64,000 nt of DNA from Methylobacillus sp. GTDB taxonomy: Bacteria > Pseudomonadota > Gammaproteobacteria > Burkholderiales > Methylophilaceae. Positions 29,671-37,923 of the stretch are shown one piece after another. The notes beneath the pieces are model-generated. The model saw nothing but the letters and a program-made list of their open reading frames with translations. It did no database searches and was not told the origin of the DNA. A program made the position numbers and the translations under genes. Within the stretch, counting starts at the first letter, position 1; every line of letters starts with the position of its first letter. The stretch spans positions 1-64,000 of the forward strand of contig JAITML010000009.1 in assembly GCA_031277395.1 (NCBI GenBank). Reading direction: 5' to 3'.

Positions 29671-30039
29671 ATGAAACTTCATCTCACGCGCGCCGAAGGC
29701 CGCAACCTCATCACCGGTTATGGCTCCGGCTGGGTCGAAATCAACGAAACCCGCCATACTTCCAGCCTCATCGTGCTGCCCAATCTGCTGCAAACGGACT
29801 GGGCGGTTCCCGATTTTGAACATCTCACGGCCGATCACATTGCCCGCATCGCCGCGCTCAAACCCGAAATCGCGCTGCTCGGCACGGGCGCGACGCACCG
29901 CTTTGTTCCCCCCCGCATCGCCAGCCCGCTGCTCGACATCGGCGTGAGCCTCGAATGCATGAATACCGCCGCGCTCTGCCGCACCTGGAATATTCTTTTG
30001 GCGGAAGGACGGCACGTCGCGGCGGCGCTCATACTCTGA
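29671..30039 (+). CDS. Mth938-like domain protein (DUF498 family)
   Basis: The 122-residue protein matches the Mth938/NDUFAF3 family. Its pattern is YGSGWVEINETRHTSSLIVLP near the N-terminus, then PEIALLGTGATHRFVPPRI, and GVSLECMNTAALCRTWNILLAEGRHVAAALI at the C-terminus. Relatives in mitochondria help assemble respiratory complex I; the bacterial role is not established. ATG at 29671 starts the conserved region; an earlier ATG at 29620 adds 17 unrelated residues. Confidence 0.88.
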   Translation: MKLHLTRAEGRNLITGYGSGWVEINETRHTSSLIVLPNLLQTDWAVPDFEHLTADHIARIAALKPEIALLGTGATHRFVPPRIASPLLDIGVSLECMNTAALCRTWNILLAEGRHVAAALIL

Positions 30040-30099
30040 AACCTGCGCGCAGAAACCTGCCGCCCTTTGTTGTTGTATTTTCGTGATTTCCGCATCCTG

Positions 30100-30124
30100 C
30101 CCCTCTCCCCTCGCGGGAGAGGGG
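30100..30124. repeat. Palindromic intergenic repeat (CCCTCTCCC family)
   Basis: CCCCTCTCCC and GGGAGAGGGG form a 10-bp stem around CTCGC, followed by GTTGGGGGCGAGGGGG, the same trailing block found in the tandem copies at 26802-27012. It may terminate the Mth938-domain gene 60 nt upstream. Confidence 0.75.
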
Positions 30125-30168
30125 TTGGGGGCGAGGGGGCTTTTCAAGCCCTGAATAATCTTTACTTA

Positions 30169-30197
30169 TTTGAAGCTCCGCAACTTCTCGCTATAAT
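30169..30197 (+). promoter_or_regulatory. Probable sigma-70 promoter of the TetR-like gene pair
   Basis: TTTGAA (30169-30174) and a perfect TATAAT (30192-30197) are separated by 17 bp. The start codon of the downstream membrane protein gene is 53 nt further on. No palindromic operator was seen around it. Confidence 0.65.
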
Positions 30198-30250
30198 CCC
30201 GCTCGTTTGTAAAAAAAACACACACTGCTTCATACGCAAGGATAACTGTT

Positions 30251-31012
30251 ATGGGTTTACTGGAAAGTCCGTGGTTTTTCAAAATGGTGGAGCAGCAAGG
30301 CCACACACCGAAGGAGCGTTTGCTGGCCGTTTTCAGCGTACTTGATGCCTGGTTGTCCGCGCCGGGTATTCGGGAACAGTTTGATGGTGATTTCGTTCTT
30401 TACCGGAATCGGGAGCTTGCGGATTTTCTGACCAAAATCGCTGTTGCCGCCCGCGCACGTCAGCCTGAAATTCTGGCCGATCAACTGATCATATTGCTGC
30501 GCGGCGGCATCGCCGAAGATGTGCGCGATCCAAATTCCGGCGCAATCCGCGCCGCCGGAAAAGCAGCTCAAGTCATCATTGCCGAAACCTGCGCGCCCCG
30601 CAACACCATCCGGCATTGGGTAATGGGAGGCGCGGCTGCGGCATTCGCAGCCATCGCCGTACTGGCTCCCGCCACGTATTTTTCATCTACATCGGGAATG
30701 GTCGCAACCGCTGCGCCCGCGCTTGCCGTCGCGCCACCGCCGCCTGCCTATAACTCTGACAATATCGAGGCTGTGCTTGCGTTGCAGGAGAAAATCGCGC
30801 ATGGTATCTGCCCCGCGCCTGAGCTGATGGTGCTGCCGCCCGGTCAGGTAACCGCGTACATGAACACGATCAATTCCCGCGCGCCCGATGACCCGGACGC
30901 CGACCGCGAAAACCTGCGCGAATTTCTCGCATGGTTCAAGCAGCACCGCTTGAGCGAATGCTACATGCCGCCGTCCAACGGACATACCAACGTCGCCTGG
31001 ACACAGGGTTGA
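30251..31012 (+). CDS. Membrane protein with a TetR ligand-domain-like N-terminus
   Basis: This 253-residue protein has a cytoplasmic helical region (1-118), one transmembrane helix (about 122-146), a Pro/Ala linker and a periplasmic C-terminal domain (170-253) with cysteines C187 and C237. The helical region resembles the C-terminal half of the next gene's TetR protein: TPKERLLAVFSVLDAW matches PPREQLLALVNAIMDW, and ADQLIILLRGGIAED matches ALQLTLIIEGTAITE. There is no helix-turn-helix. AAGGA lies 8 nt before the ATG. The gene ends 9 nt before the TetR gene, so the two form an operon. A ligand-sensing or partner role is inferred; no named family is recognised. Confidence 0.72.
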   Translation: MGLLESPWFFKMVEQQGHTPKERLLAVFSVLDAWLSAPGIREQFDGDFVLYRNRELADFLTKIAVAARARQPEILADQLIILLRGGIAEDVRDPNSGAIRAAGKAAQVIIAETCAPRNTIRHWVMGGAAAAFAAIAVLAPATYFSSTSGMVATAAPALAVAPPPPAYNSDNIEAVLALQEKIAHGICPAPELMVLPPGQVTAYMNTINSRAPDDPDADRENLREFLAWFKQHRLSECYMPPSNGHTNVAWTQG

Positions 31013-31021
31013 GGAGGCGGC

Positions 31022-31585
31022 ATGGCAACTCAAATGCGTGAATACATCCTCGGCGTCGCATCCGATCTTTTCATTGCCCGCGGCATCAACGCCACGAGCG
31101 TGGACGTCATCGTCGCCGAGGCGGGCGTCGCCAAGGTAACACTGTACAAATATTTCAAGTCCAAGGAGCAATTGATACTGGAATATCTGCGCCGCTACGA
31201 TACCCGGCTCTGGCAGCAAATCAGCGCACGCATGACGGCGCGGCGCGAAGCGCCTCCCCGCGAGCAGTTGCTCGCGCTCGTGAACGCGATCATGGACTGG
31301 ATCGCCGATCCCGAATTCAAGGGATTCGCCTTCACCAACGCAACCATTGAATTCCCGCAGGACGAAAATCTTGTGTATCAGGCCTCGGTGGAGTTCGCGC
31401 AAACCTTGCGTAAAACCATGGCTCAACTTGCCGCGAACGCGGATATCAAATCGGCAGACACGCTCGCATTGCAACTCACGCTGATCATTGAAGGCACGGC
31501 GATTACCGAACGCATGAGCCGCGGCTCGGGCGCGGTCGCGCATGCCAAGGAAATGGCAAAGACGCTCGTGGAAGCGGCGCATTGA
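31022..31585 (+). CDS. TetR/AcrR-family transcriptional regulator
   Basis: The protein (187 residues) has a typical TetR helix-turn-helix (about 5-50: YILGVASDLFIARGINATSV, then AGVAKVTLYKYFKSKEQLI) and a helical ligand domain (about 75-185). GAGGAGG precedes the ATG. It is co-transcribed with the upstream membrane protein, whose N-terminus resembles its ligand domain, and its stop overlaps the start of the methyltransferase gene. Target promoter and ligand are unknown; autoregulation would be usual for the family. Confidence 0.93.
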   Translation: MATQMREYILGVASDLFIARGINATSVDVIVAEAGVAKVTLYKYFKSKEQLILEYLRRYDTRLWQQISARMTARREAPPREQLLALVNAIMDWIADPEFKGFAFTNATIEFPQDENLVYQASVEFAQTLRKTMAQLAANADIKSADTLALQLTLIIEGTAITERMSRGSGAVAHAKEMAKTLVEAAH

Positions 31586-32109
31586 CCTCTCCCGGACACG
31601 ACACCGTGAATCCGCGTGATATCCGCTTCACGTTCGGCCATTCCTCACTCGGCCTGACGCTGACCACGAGCAGTTCGCGCGGAATCTGTTCCATCGCGCT
31701 CGGCGATGATCTGGAAACCCTGCTGCGTGAATTACGTGAAAGACTGCCGCACACCTACCTGATCGAAGATAACAATAAACAGATCGCCGCCGCCGTCGCC
31801 AAACTCGTGGACACGCCCTGGCGCGATTTTTCCCTGCCGCTCGACATGCGCGGCACCGATTTTCAGCAGCGCGTCTGGCAGACATTGCAAACCATTCCAT
31901 CCGGCGCAACCCTGAGCTACGCCGAAATCGCCGCGCGCATCGGACAACCGACTGCCGCGCGCGCCGTGGGCAGCGCCTGCGCCGCGAACCTGCTGGCCGT
32001 CGCGATTCCCTGCCATCGCGCGACACGCGCCGACGGCTCGCTGTCCGGCTATCGCTGGGGCGTGGACCGCAAACGGGCGTTGTTAAAAAAGGAAACTGCT
32101 CGCACTTGA
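31582..32109 (+). CDS. ogt: Methylated-DNA--[protein]-cysteine S-methyltransferase
   Basis: This 175-residue protein removes alkyl groups from O6-alkylguanine by transferring them to its own cysteine. The active site is AVGSACAANLLAVAIPCHR, followed by ADGSLSGYRWGVDRKRALL, close to the C-terminal half of Ada. The N-terminal domain (1-80) is degenerate but present. The start is probably TTG at 31582, overlapping the TetR stop with GGAAG about 9 nt upstream; GTG at 31606 is the alternative. Operon linkage to a TetR regulator is unusual for the gene. Confidence 0.93.
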   Translation: MTSPGHDTVNPRDIRFTFGHSSLGLTLTTSSSRGICSIALGDDLETLLRELRERLPHTYLIEDNNKQIAAAVAKLVDTPWRDFSLPLDMRGTDFQQRVWQTLQTIPSGATLSYAEIAARIGQPTAARAVGSACAANLLAVAIPCHRATRADGSLSGYRWGVDRKRALLKKETART

Positions 32110-32160
32110 AATCGTGCAGTAGCGCATCGTCAATCGGTGCGCAGCCCCTGTCCCATCTCT

Positions 32161-33342
32161 TCACGAAAAAGAAATCTCGTCAAATCCCAGCGCCTTCTGC
32201 TCCGGCGCGTGCAGTTCGCGTAATTCATCTTCGCCCACCAATGTTCCGACGCGCACGCCCAGCAAGCGGATGCGCTCATCGAGTGCGATGCGTTTCAGGC
32301 ATTCGCCTGCGCTGCGGCGGATGATGGCGACGTCTTGCGTGGGAACGGGCAGGCTGATGTCGCGCGTGACGGTGCGAAAATCGTGGAAGCGAAGTTTGAT
32401 GCCTATGGTGCGCCCGGCATAGCCTTTGCGTTGCAGGTCTTGCGATACACGCCGGCACAGGTCGGTGAAAATTTCCGAGAGTTGCGCGCGGTCGCGTTTG
32501 GCGTGCAGATCGCGCTCAAAAGTGGTTTCGCGACTTACGGATTTGGGTGTGGATTCTGTCACCACCGGACGCTCGTCGCGGCCATGCGCCACTTCGATAA
32601 GCCAGTGCGCGTAACTCAATCCGAAATGTTTTTGCAGCAATCCCGGCGCGGCGTGGGCAAGGTCGCGTATGGTTTCTATGCCCAGCCCCGCGAGTTTTTG
32701 CGCGGCTTTGGGGCCGATGCCATTGATCTTGCGCGCAGCCAGCGGCCAGATGCGCTCGGGAATGCTGGCTTCGTCCAGCAGCGTGAGTCCGTCGGGTTTG
32801 TCGAGATCGGAGCCGATTTTGGCGAGCAATTTGTTGGGCGCGATGCAGATTGAGCACGACAGCCCCGTGGCGTTTCGCACCGCATCCTTGATGCGCTGCG
32901 CCAATGCGCGGCTGTCTTCCGTGTGGCGGGTGAGGTCGAAATAGACTTCGTCTATGCCTCGGTCTTCGATCTCCGGCGCAATCACGGCGGCAGCCTGTTT
33001 GAACAAGCGCGAATAGTGCCTGTACGCCTCAAAATTGGCCGGAAGCAGTATCGCCTCCGGCGCAAGTTTTGCGGCCTTCATCATGCTCATCGCGGAAAAT
33101 ACGCCGAGCGCGCGCGCCTCATAGGTGGAAGTCGTCACTACGCCGCGCCCCGCGTATTCCTTGAGCCGGTGAAAACGTCGCGTGCCATCCGGCAGCACTT
33201 CCGGCGCATTCGCCGAACGCCCGCCCACCACCATCGCCTGCCCGCGCAACTCGGGATAATGCAGCAACTCGACGCCCGCAAAGAACATATCCATATCAAG
33301 ATGGGCAATGCGGCGCGGGGCTGATGTATCGGGCGGGTTCAT
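32161..33342 (-). CDS. dinB: DNA polymerase IV (DinB, Y-family)
   Basis: DinB (393 residues) is a translesion polymerase. Catalytic acids lie in HLDMDMFFAGVE (N-terminus) and RGIDEVYFDLT. The helix-hairpin-helix segment INGIGPKAAQKLAGLGIETI and the little-finger domain (about 255-360) are present. It lacks an evident C-terminal beta-clamp QL[SD]LF motif, and ends HAPEQKALGFDEISFS. It is convergent with ogt and diverges from the mxaRSACKL-like cluster. Confidence 0.95.
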   Translation of the reverse strand: MNPPDTSAPRRIAHLDMDMFFAGVELLHYPELRGQAMVVGGRSANAPEVLPDGTRRFHRLKEYAGRGVVTTSTYEARALGVFSAMSMMKAAKLAPEAILLPANFEAYRHYSRLFKQAAAVIAPEIEDRGIDEVYFDLTRHTEDSRALAQRIKDAVRNATGLSCSICIAPNKLLAKIGSDLDKPDGLTLLDEASIPERIWPLAARKINGIGPKAAQKLAGLGIETIRDLAHAAPGLLQKHFGLSYAHWLIEVAHGRDERPVVTESTPKSVSRETTFERDLHAKRDRAQLSEIFTDLCRRVSQDLQRKGYAGRTIGIKLRFHDFRTVTRDISLPVPTQDVAIIRRSAGECLKRIALDERIRLLGVRVGTLVGEDELRELHAPEQKALGFDEISFS

Positions 33343-33449
33343 GCAAGTTGCCTGGGAATTTGCGTTTTCACTATGCCCTTAATGATGGCGTTTGAAAAGC
33401 CTCTGTTTTATCTCTCCGTCTCCCGGAAATCACTGTCCCGACAACAAAG

Positions 33450-33481
33450 CATACTGGTTAGTATGTTTTTCATGGCATACT
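33450..33481. promoter_or_regulatory. Palindromic operator candidate between dinB and the mxaR-like gene
   Basis: CATACTGGTTAGTATG at 33450-33465 is a perfect 6-bp palindrome with a 4-nt spacer, and a third CATACT half-site follows at 33476-33481. Such an arrangement suits a dimeric repressor, for example of the TetR class. A GATAAT at 33487-33492 could be a -10 for the rightward operon. No LexA-type CTG-N10-CAG site was noticed for dinB. Confidence 0.5.
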
Positions 33482-33553
33482 ATCGGGATAATCTGTGTAA
33501 ACTGTGCGGGTTACAAGCAGCAGCAGATAACAGCAATTTTGAGGAGAGCAAGA

Positions 33554-34576
33554 GTGAGTTCAAGCGACAGCCAACTGGCTGACTGGCGCGATCATGCGCT
33601 GAAACTGGAATCCGAAATCAACAAGGTCGTCGTCGGCCAGCAACAACCCATCCGCCTCATCACCACCGCGATTTTCGCGCGCGGCCATGTGCTGCTGGAA
33701 GGCGATGTCGGCGTCGGCAAAACCACGCTGCTGCGCGCTTTCACGCGCGGCATCGGCGGCGGCTACGAGCGTATCGAGGGCACCATAGACCTCATGCCGA
33801 ACGACCTCGTTTATCACACCTATCTCGGCGAGGACGGCCGCCCGCACGTTGACGCGGGGCCATTGCTGCGTTGCGGCGAAAGTCTCGCGGTATTCTTCTT
33901 CAACGAAATCAACCGCGCCCGCCCGCAGGTACACTCGCTGCTGTTGCGCGTGATGGCCGAGCGCACCTTGTCCGCGTTCAACAAGGAACATTATTTTCCG
34001 CACATGCTGGTATTCGCCGACCGCAATCAGGTGGAAAAAGAGGAAACCTTCGACATCCCTTCCGCCGCGCGCGACCGCTTCATGATGGAGATTCCGATCG
34101 CGGTGCCGAATGACTCCGACATCATGGAATCGCTGATCTTCGACACGCGCTTCCACAATGCCGACAAGCTGGTGGAGAACGTGCAGCCTGATGTGCTGCA
34201 TTTCGACAAACTCAATGATATCGCGGTCGCGTTGCAGGATCATGTGCAGGCCAGCCCGACCCTGCGCAAATACGCGCTCGATCTGTGGCTCGCCACGAGG
34301 AATCCGGGTCAGTACGGCGTGAAGGTGGACGGCGTGGATCTGCAACGCCTCGTGCTCGCCGGCGCGAGTCCGCGCGGCGTTTCCATGATGATGCGCGCCG
34401 CGCGCGTCAACGCCTGGCTCAACAATCGCGAAGCCGTGCTGCCGGAAGACATCCACGTGATATTCCATGAAACCGTCGCGCACCGTCTCGTGTTCAGCCC
34501 GGTCTATGAAATGCGCCGCACCGAAATCGCGCGCGAACTGCTGTCGGGCATCATCAACGCGATTTCCGCGCCGTAG
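33554..34576 (+). CDS. mxaR: MoxR-family AAA+ ATPase (MxaR-like)
   Basis: The protein (340 residues) is a MoxR ATPase, a chaperone-like AAA+ class that works with von Willebrand A proteins. Walker A is GDVGVGKT (50-57); the Walker B region is AVFFFNEINRARPQ, and the sensor and arginine-finger region includes PSAARDRFMMEI. The start is GTG at 33554, with GAGGAG 7 nt upstream; the longer frame to 33392 has no ribosome site. It is the first of six same-strand genes in mxaRSACKL order. In methylotrophs this module helps activate methanol dehydrogenase, but none is encoded here. Confidence 0.88.
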   Translation: MSSSDSQLADWRDHALKLESEINKVVVGQQQPIRLITTAIFARGHVLLEGDVGVGKTTLLRAFTRGIGGGYERIEGTIDLMPNDLVYHTYLGEDGRPHVDAGPLLRCGESLAVFFFNEINRARPQVHSLLLRVMAERTLSAFNKEHYFPHMLVFADRNQVEKEETFDIPSAARDRFMMEIPIAVPNDSDIMESLIFDTRFHNADKLVENVQPDVLHFDKLNDIAVALQDHVQASPTLRKYALDLWLATRNPGQYGVKVDGVDLQRLVLAGASPRGVSMMMRAARVNAWLNNREAVLPEDIHVIFHETVAHRLVFSPVYEMRRTEIARELLSGIINAISAP

Positions 34577-34600
34577 CAACGCAGCCAAGCAGGTTTTGCA

Positions 34601-35464
34601 ATGAGCGAAGGCCGTATCAAGGAATTCACCTACCAGATCAGTTGGCGCACGCGCGGTCGGCATCCGGGTCGTCACGCGAGCGCGCAGCGCGGTCTGGGCA
34701 TGGAATTTCGCGGACACGCGCCGCTGATCTCCTATCCCGATCCGCGCCGCATTGATCTGCGCCAGACCCTGCGCGATCCGTTCGATCAGGTCTGGGTACG
34801 CATCTTCAACCAGAAAAGTTCCATCCCGGTTTTTGTGGTGTGCGATCTCTCCGGTTCGATGGGATTTTCCGGCCACATGCGCAAGCTCGAAATCGCCGCC
34901 GAGATCACTGCATCCGCCGCCTGGTCGGCCTTTCGCGTCAACGATCCGTTCGGTTTCATCGGCTACGACAGCGAAGTTCGCGACGACTGGATGTTCACTT
35001 CATCGACCAAAGTGCACGGCGCATTCGATCTGGCCGAGCGGCTCGCCGCCTATCACCCCGGTCATGTGCCCGCGACCGCGCTGGGCGAAGTCGCGCAATT
35101 CCTGCCGCGCGAGCGTTCGCTGCTGTTGCTGGTTTCCGATTTTCACACTCCGCTCGCGCAACTGGGCGACCAGCTCGCCACGCTCATACGTCATCATGTG
35201 GTGCCGCTGGTGCTGTGGGACACCGCCGAATATCGCAAGCTGCCGGAATTCGGCATCGCGAGCGTGACCGATTGCGAGACCGGCTCGCGCCGCACCCTGT
35301 TTCTGCGCAAGCATTACCGCGAGCGCATACTGCAAGCGTTTGAAGACAGGCGCGATGCGCTCGAAAAACTTTTCATGAGCGTGGATATGCCGCCCTTGTT
35401 TATCGAAGATGCTTTCGAACCCGACGATCTGACCGAATATTTTTACCAGTTTGTGGCCGCCTGA
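34601..35464 (+). CDS. mxaS: DUF58/von Willebrand A protein (MxaS-like)
   Basis: The 287-residue soluble protein has a DUF58-type vWA fold. The metal-ion-dependent adhesion site DLSGS is at 82-86 in VVCDLSGSMGF, with LLLLVSDFHTP as the later strand. No signal peptide or membrane segment is seen. It lies 24 nt after the MoxR gene and 1 nt before the MxaA-like gene. In other bacteria DUF58 proteins are partners of MoxR ATPases; the exact role of MxaS is unsettled. Confidence 0.85.
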   Translation: MSEGRIKEFTYQISWRTRGRHPGRHASAQRGLGMEFRGHAPLISYPDPRRIDLRQTLRDPFDQVWVRIFNQKSSIPVFVVCDLSGSMGFSGHMRKLEIAAEITASAAWSAFRVNDPFGFIGYDSEVRDDWMFTSSTKVHGAFDLAERLAAYHPGHVPATALGEVAQFLPRERSLLLLVSDFHTPLAQLGDQLATLIRHHVVPLVLWDTAEYRKLPEFGIASVTDCETGSRRTLFLRKHYRERILQAFEDRRDALEKLFMSVDMPPLFIEDAFEPDDLTEYFYQFVAA

Positions 35465-35465
35465 T

Positions 35466-36404
35466 ATGCAAAAAATCATTACCCTCGCCGTGTTATTCAT
35501 GCTGACCTTGAGCGCCCAGATGGCACGCGCCGAAGACGGCGAAACCAGCGACCCGCGCGTGAGCGTGCGAACCATCGAGCCTGAGCGTGATGTGGGCTAC
35601 ACCGTGGGCGACATCCTCGAACGCACGATAATTCTGGAAGCGAAAAAACCGTATCAACTGCTCGAAACCTCGCTGCCGATCACGGGCAACGAACAGAAAC
35701 GCAAGAACAAAGGCAGCGGCATCGAGGTGCGCGAAGTGCGGCTCGAAAAATCGACGGGCGTGAATACGAACACCTACACGCTGCATCTGAGCTATCAGGT
35801 TTTCACCAACAACATCGTCGCCAAACCGGCCATACTGCCTGCGGAGATCGTGAAATTCAGCGGCGAAGGCAAGAATTTTGAAATACGCATCCCGAGCTGG
35901 AGCTTCCGCATCTCGCCACTCGCGGTCTATGGTTCGGTCGTGGTCGAGCGCGACATGAGCGGCTTCCGTGGGCCGCTCACGCTGGATGCCAAGCGCGATT
36001 ATCAACTGCTGTGGCTCGCGCTCGGCGTGCTCGGTATCTCTCTGCTCGGATTGCTCTACGTGCTTGGCACGTACTCCTGGCTGCCGCGCATGGGCGGCCC
36101 GTTCGCGCGCGCCTATCGTGATCTGCGCAAGCTCTCCGCAACGCCGGAAGATTTGTCGCAAGGCGTCGCGCGCGTGCACGAGGCCATCAACGCGACCGCC
36201 GGCAACAGCGTGTTCGACAGCGCCGGCTTGCTCAAACGCAAGCCAGGTTTCGCGCCAATGTCTGCCGAACTGGAACGGTTCTTCGGCCTGTCGCGCAACG
36301 TGTTTTTCGAACCGGCCGCGCCGCATGGCATCGCGGATGATCCTCTCGGCTGGCTGCGTCAATTCTGCCGCCGCTGTCGCGATTGCGAACGGGGATTGAA
36401 ATAA
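35466..36404 (+). CDS. mxaA: MxaA-like exported/membrane protein
   Basis: This 312-residue protein has a signal peptide (1-22, ending AQMARAED), a periplasmic beta-rich region (about 25-175), one transmembrane helix (181-202) and a cytoplasmic tail with AFARAYRDLRKLSATPEDL-like helices. Its place as third gene of the RSACKL order and its topology fit MxaA, which in methylotrophs is needed for calcium insertion into methanol dehydrogenase. The call relies mainly on order and topology, because sequence conservation in this family is low. Confidence 0.75.
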   Translation: MQKIITLAVLFMLTLSAQMARAEDGETSDPRVSVRTIEPERDVGYTVGDILERTIILEAKKPYQLLETSLPITGNEQKRKNKGSGIEVREVRLEKSTGVNTNTYTLHLSYQVFTNNIVAKPAILPAEIVKFSGEGKNFEIRIPSWSFRISPLAVYGSVVVERDMSGFRGPLTLDAKRDYQLLWLALGVLGISLLGLLYVLGTYSWLPRMGGPFARAYRDLRKLSATPEDLSQGVARVHEAINATAGNSVFDSAGLLKRKPGFAPMSAELERFFGLSRNVFFEPAAPHGIADDPLGWLRQFCRRCRDCERGLK

Positions 36405-36408
36405 GATC

Positions 36409-37389
36409 ATGCTGTTCAATAGCTACTGGATATTGTTTCTGCTGCCGCTCGCGGTACTGCCGCTGCTGCTCGAACGCACGCACAGCCGGACGTATTCGTG
36501 GATCGGCATGCTGCCGCGCGATGCCTTGTCCGATCTCGTGGGTCTGCTGCTCAAGATACTCGCCGCGCTCGCGCTGTTGTTCATCATCCTCGGCATCGCA
36601 GGCCCGCACACCGCCGCGCAACATGTGGAGCGCGTGGGTGAAGGCGCGCAGATCGTGCTCACCATGGATCGCAGCGCTAGCATGGATGACCCTTTCTCGG
36701 GCTCGATGATCAGCAGCCGCGCGGGCGAATCCAAATCGGCTGCGGCGCGACGTCTCATCACCGATTTCGTGAACCAGCGCAACAACGACATGTTCGGCAT
36801 GGTGACCTTCAGCAATTCCGCGATGTACGTGATGCCGCTCACACAGAGCCGCGAGGCGATCCTTGCCGCAATTGATGCCGCAGGCGGCCCCGGATTGTTC
36901 CAGACCAATATCGGCAGCGGCCTCACCACCGCGCTCGGCATGTTCAGCAAAACGCCCGACTCCGGCTCGCGCGCCATCGTGCTGCTGTCGGATGGCGCGG
37001 GGCGCGTGGGCGCGGATACGCAACAAAAGATACGCGACTGGCTGGATCGCCAGCACGTCATGCTGTACTGGATCGTGCTGCGCCAGCCGGGCGCGATCAG
37101 CATTTTCGATACCGAATATAAGCCGCCCGAAGATCAGCCTTTGCCGCCGTCCATCGAGTTGCACCAGTATTTTCAAACCCTGCGTTCGGGCTATCAGCCT
37201 TACGAGGCGGATGATCCGCAATCGCTCGCGCTCGCGATCGAGGACATCAACCGCAAGGAAAAGAAACCGATTCGTTATCTGGAACAAATCCCGGGGCGTG
37301 ATTTCACCACGCACTGCTTTGCACTCGCAGCGCTGTTCATCGCCGCGCTGCTGAGCATCAAATTGCTGGAGGTAAAAACATGGCGCTGA
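36409..37389 (+). CDS. mxaC: MxaC-like membrane protein with von Willebrand A domain
   Basis: This 326-residue protein has two N-terminal transmembrane helices (about 5-22 and 44-64), a periplasmic vWA domain with the MIDAS DRSAS (87-91), VTFSNSAMYVMPLT and IVLLSDGAGR, and a C-terminal helix (about 305-322). This BatA-like topology matches MxaC. It overlaps the next gene by 10 nt. The MIDAS residues are intact, so metal-dependent protein binding in the periplasm is likely. Confidence 0.82.
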   Translation: MLFNSYWILFLLPLAVLPLLLERTHSRTYSWIGMLPRDALSDLVGLLLKILAALALLFIILGIAGPHTAAQHVERVGEGAQIVLTMDRSASMDDPFSGSMISSRAGESKSAAARRLITDFVNQRNNDMFGMVTFSNSAMYVMPLTQSREAILAAIDAAGGPGLFQTNIGSGLTTALGMFSKTPDSGSRAIVLLSDGAGRVGADTQQKIRDWLDRQHVMLYWIVLRQPGAISIFDTEYKPPEDQPLPPSIELHQYFQTLRSGYQPYEADDPQSLALAIEDINRKEKKPIRYLEQIPGRDFTTHCFALAALFIAALLSIKLLEVKTWR

Positions 37390-37916
37390 GCGCGAAAAAA
37401 CTGACGGCGGCAGCATTGGTCGTCGCGATTGCCGCGGGCGCGGCTGCCGCTTACGAGGCCAACCGCATCCGGCAGATCGAGAATTTCAACCGTGCGGTTC
37501 TCGCGGGCAAAACGCCGGTCACGGACGCGCAATCCTACGAGGCCAAATTCTCCGCCGCCTACTGGTTGGGCAAGAGCGGTCGCTATCAGGATTCGACCCT
37601 GCTGTTTTTGCAACTCGCGGAAAAAGGCAACGCCAGCCAGAACTCGGCGGTGCAGTACAACCTAGGCAACATCTTCTTTCTGCGCGGGCTCGCGATCAAC
37701 GGCACCAACCTTACGGTGCGCGAAGAGGCGGTCTATCTGCTCACGCAAGCCAAGACCGCCTACATGCAATCGCTGCGACTGGACAGCCGGCACTGGGACG
37801 CGCGTCACAATCTCGACCGCATCATCACCATGCTGCCCGCCGAGGTCACGCCGGGCGTGGGCGAATCCGATTCGCCGGGGCTCATCATGGGCAATATTCC
37901 GGTAGGCTTGCCTTGA
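37380..37916 (+). CDS. mxaK: MxaK-like membrane-anchored helical protein
   Basis: The 178-residue protein has an N-terminal membrane anchor (about 7-24, rich in alanine) and a helical periplasmic domain of TPR-like character (YLGNIFFLRGLAINGT-type segment, then AKTAYMQSLRLDSRHWDARHNLDRI). It overlaps the MxaC-like gene by 10 nt and is followed 7 nt later by a second vWA gene. Identification as MxaK is by order and architecture. Confidence 0.7.
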   Translation: MALSAKKLTAAALVVAIAAGAAAAYEANRIRQIENFNRAVLAGKTPVTDAQSYEAKFSAAYWLGKSGRYQDSTLLFLQLAEKGNASQNSAVQYNLGNIFFLRGLAINGTNLTVREEAVYLLTQAKTAYMQSLRLDSRHWDARHNLDRIITMLPAEVTPGVGESDSPGLIMGNIPVGLP

Positions 37917-37923
37917 GATTTGC

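Noticed and set aside
28025..29674. Long plus-strand frame (549 codons) over hom and alaA; similar long antisense frames at 12173-13570, 33560-34876, 46528-48087 and 50477-51901
   Set aside because: Each lies opposite a well-recognised gene and has the composition of a codon-shadow (rich in His, Arg, Gln, Val); none has a ribosome site or family motif.
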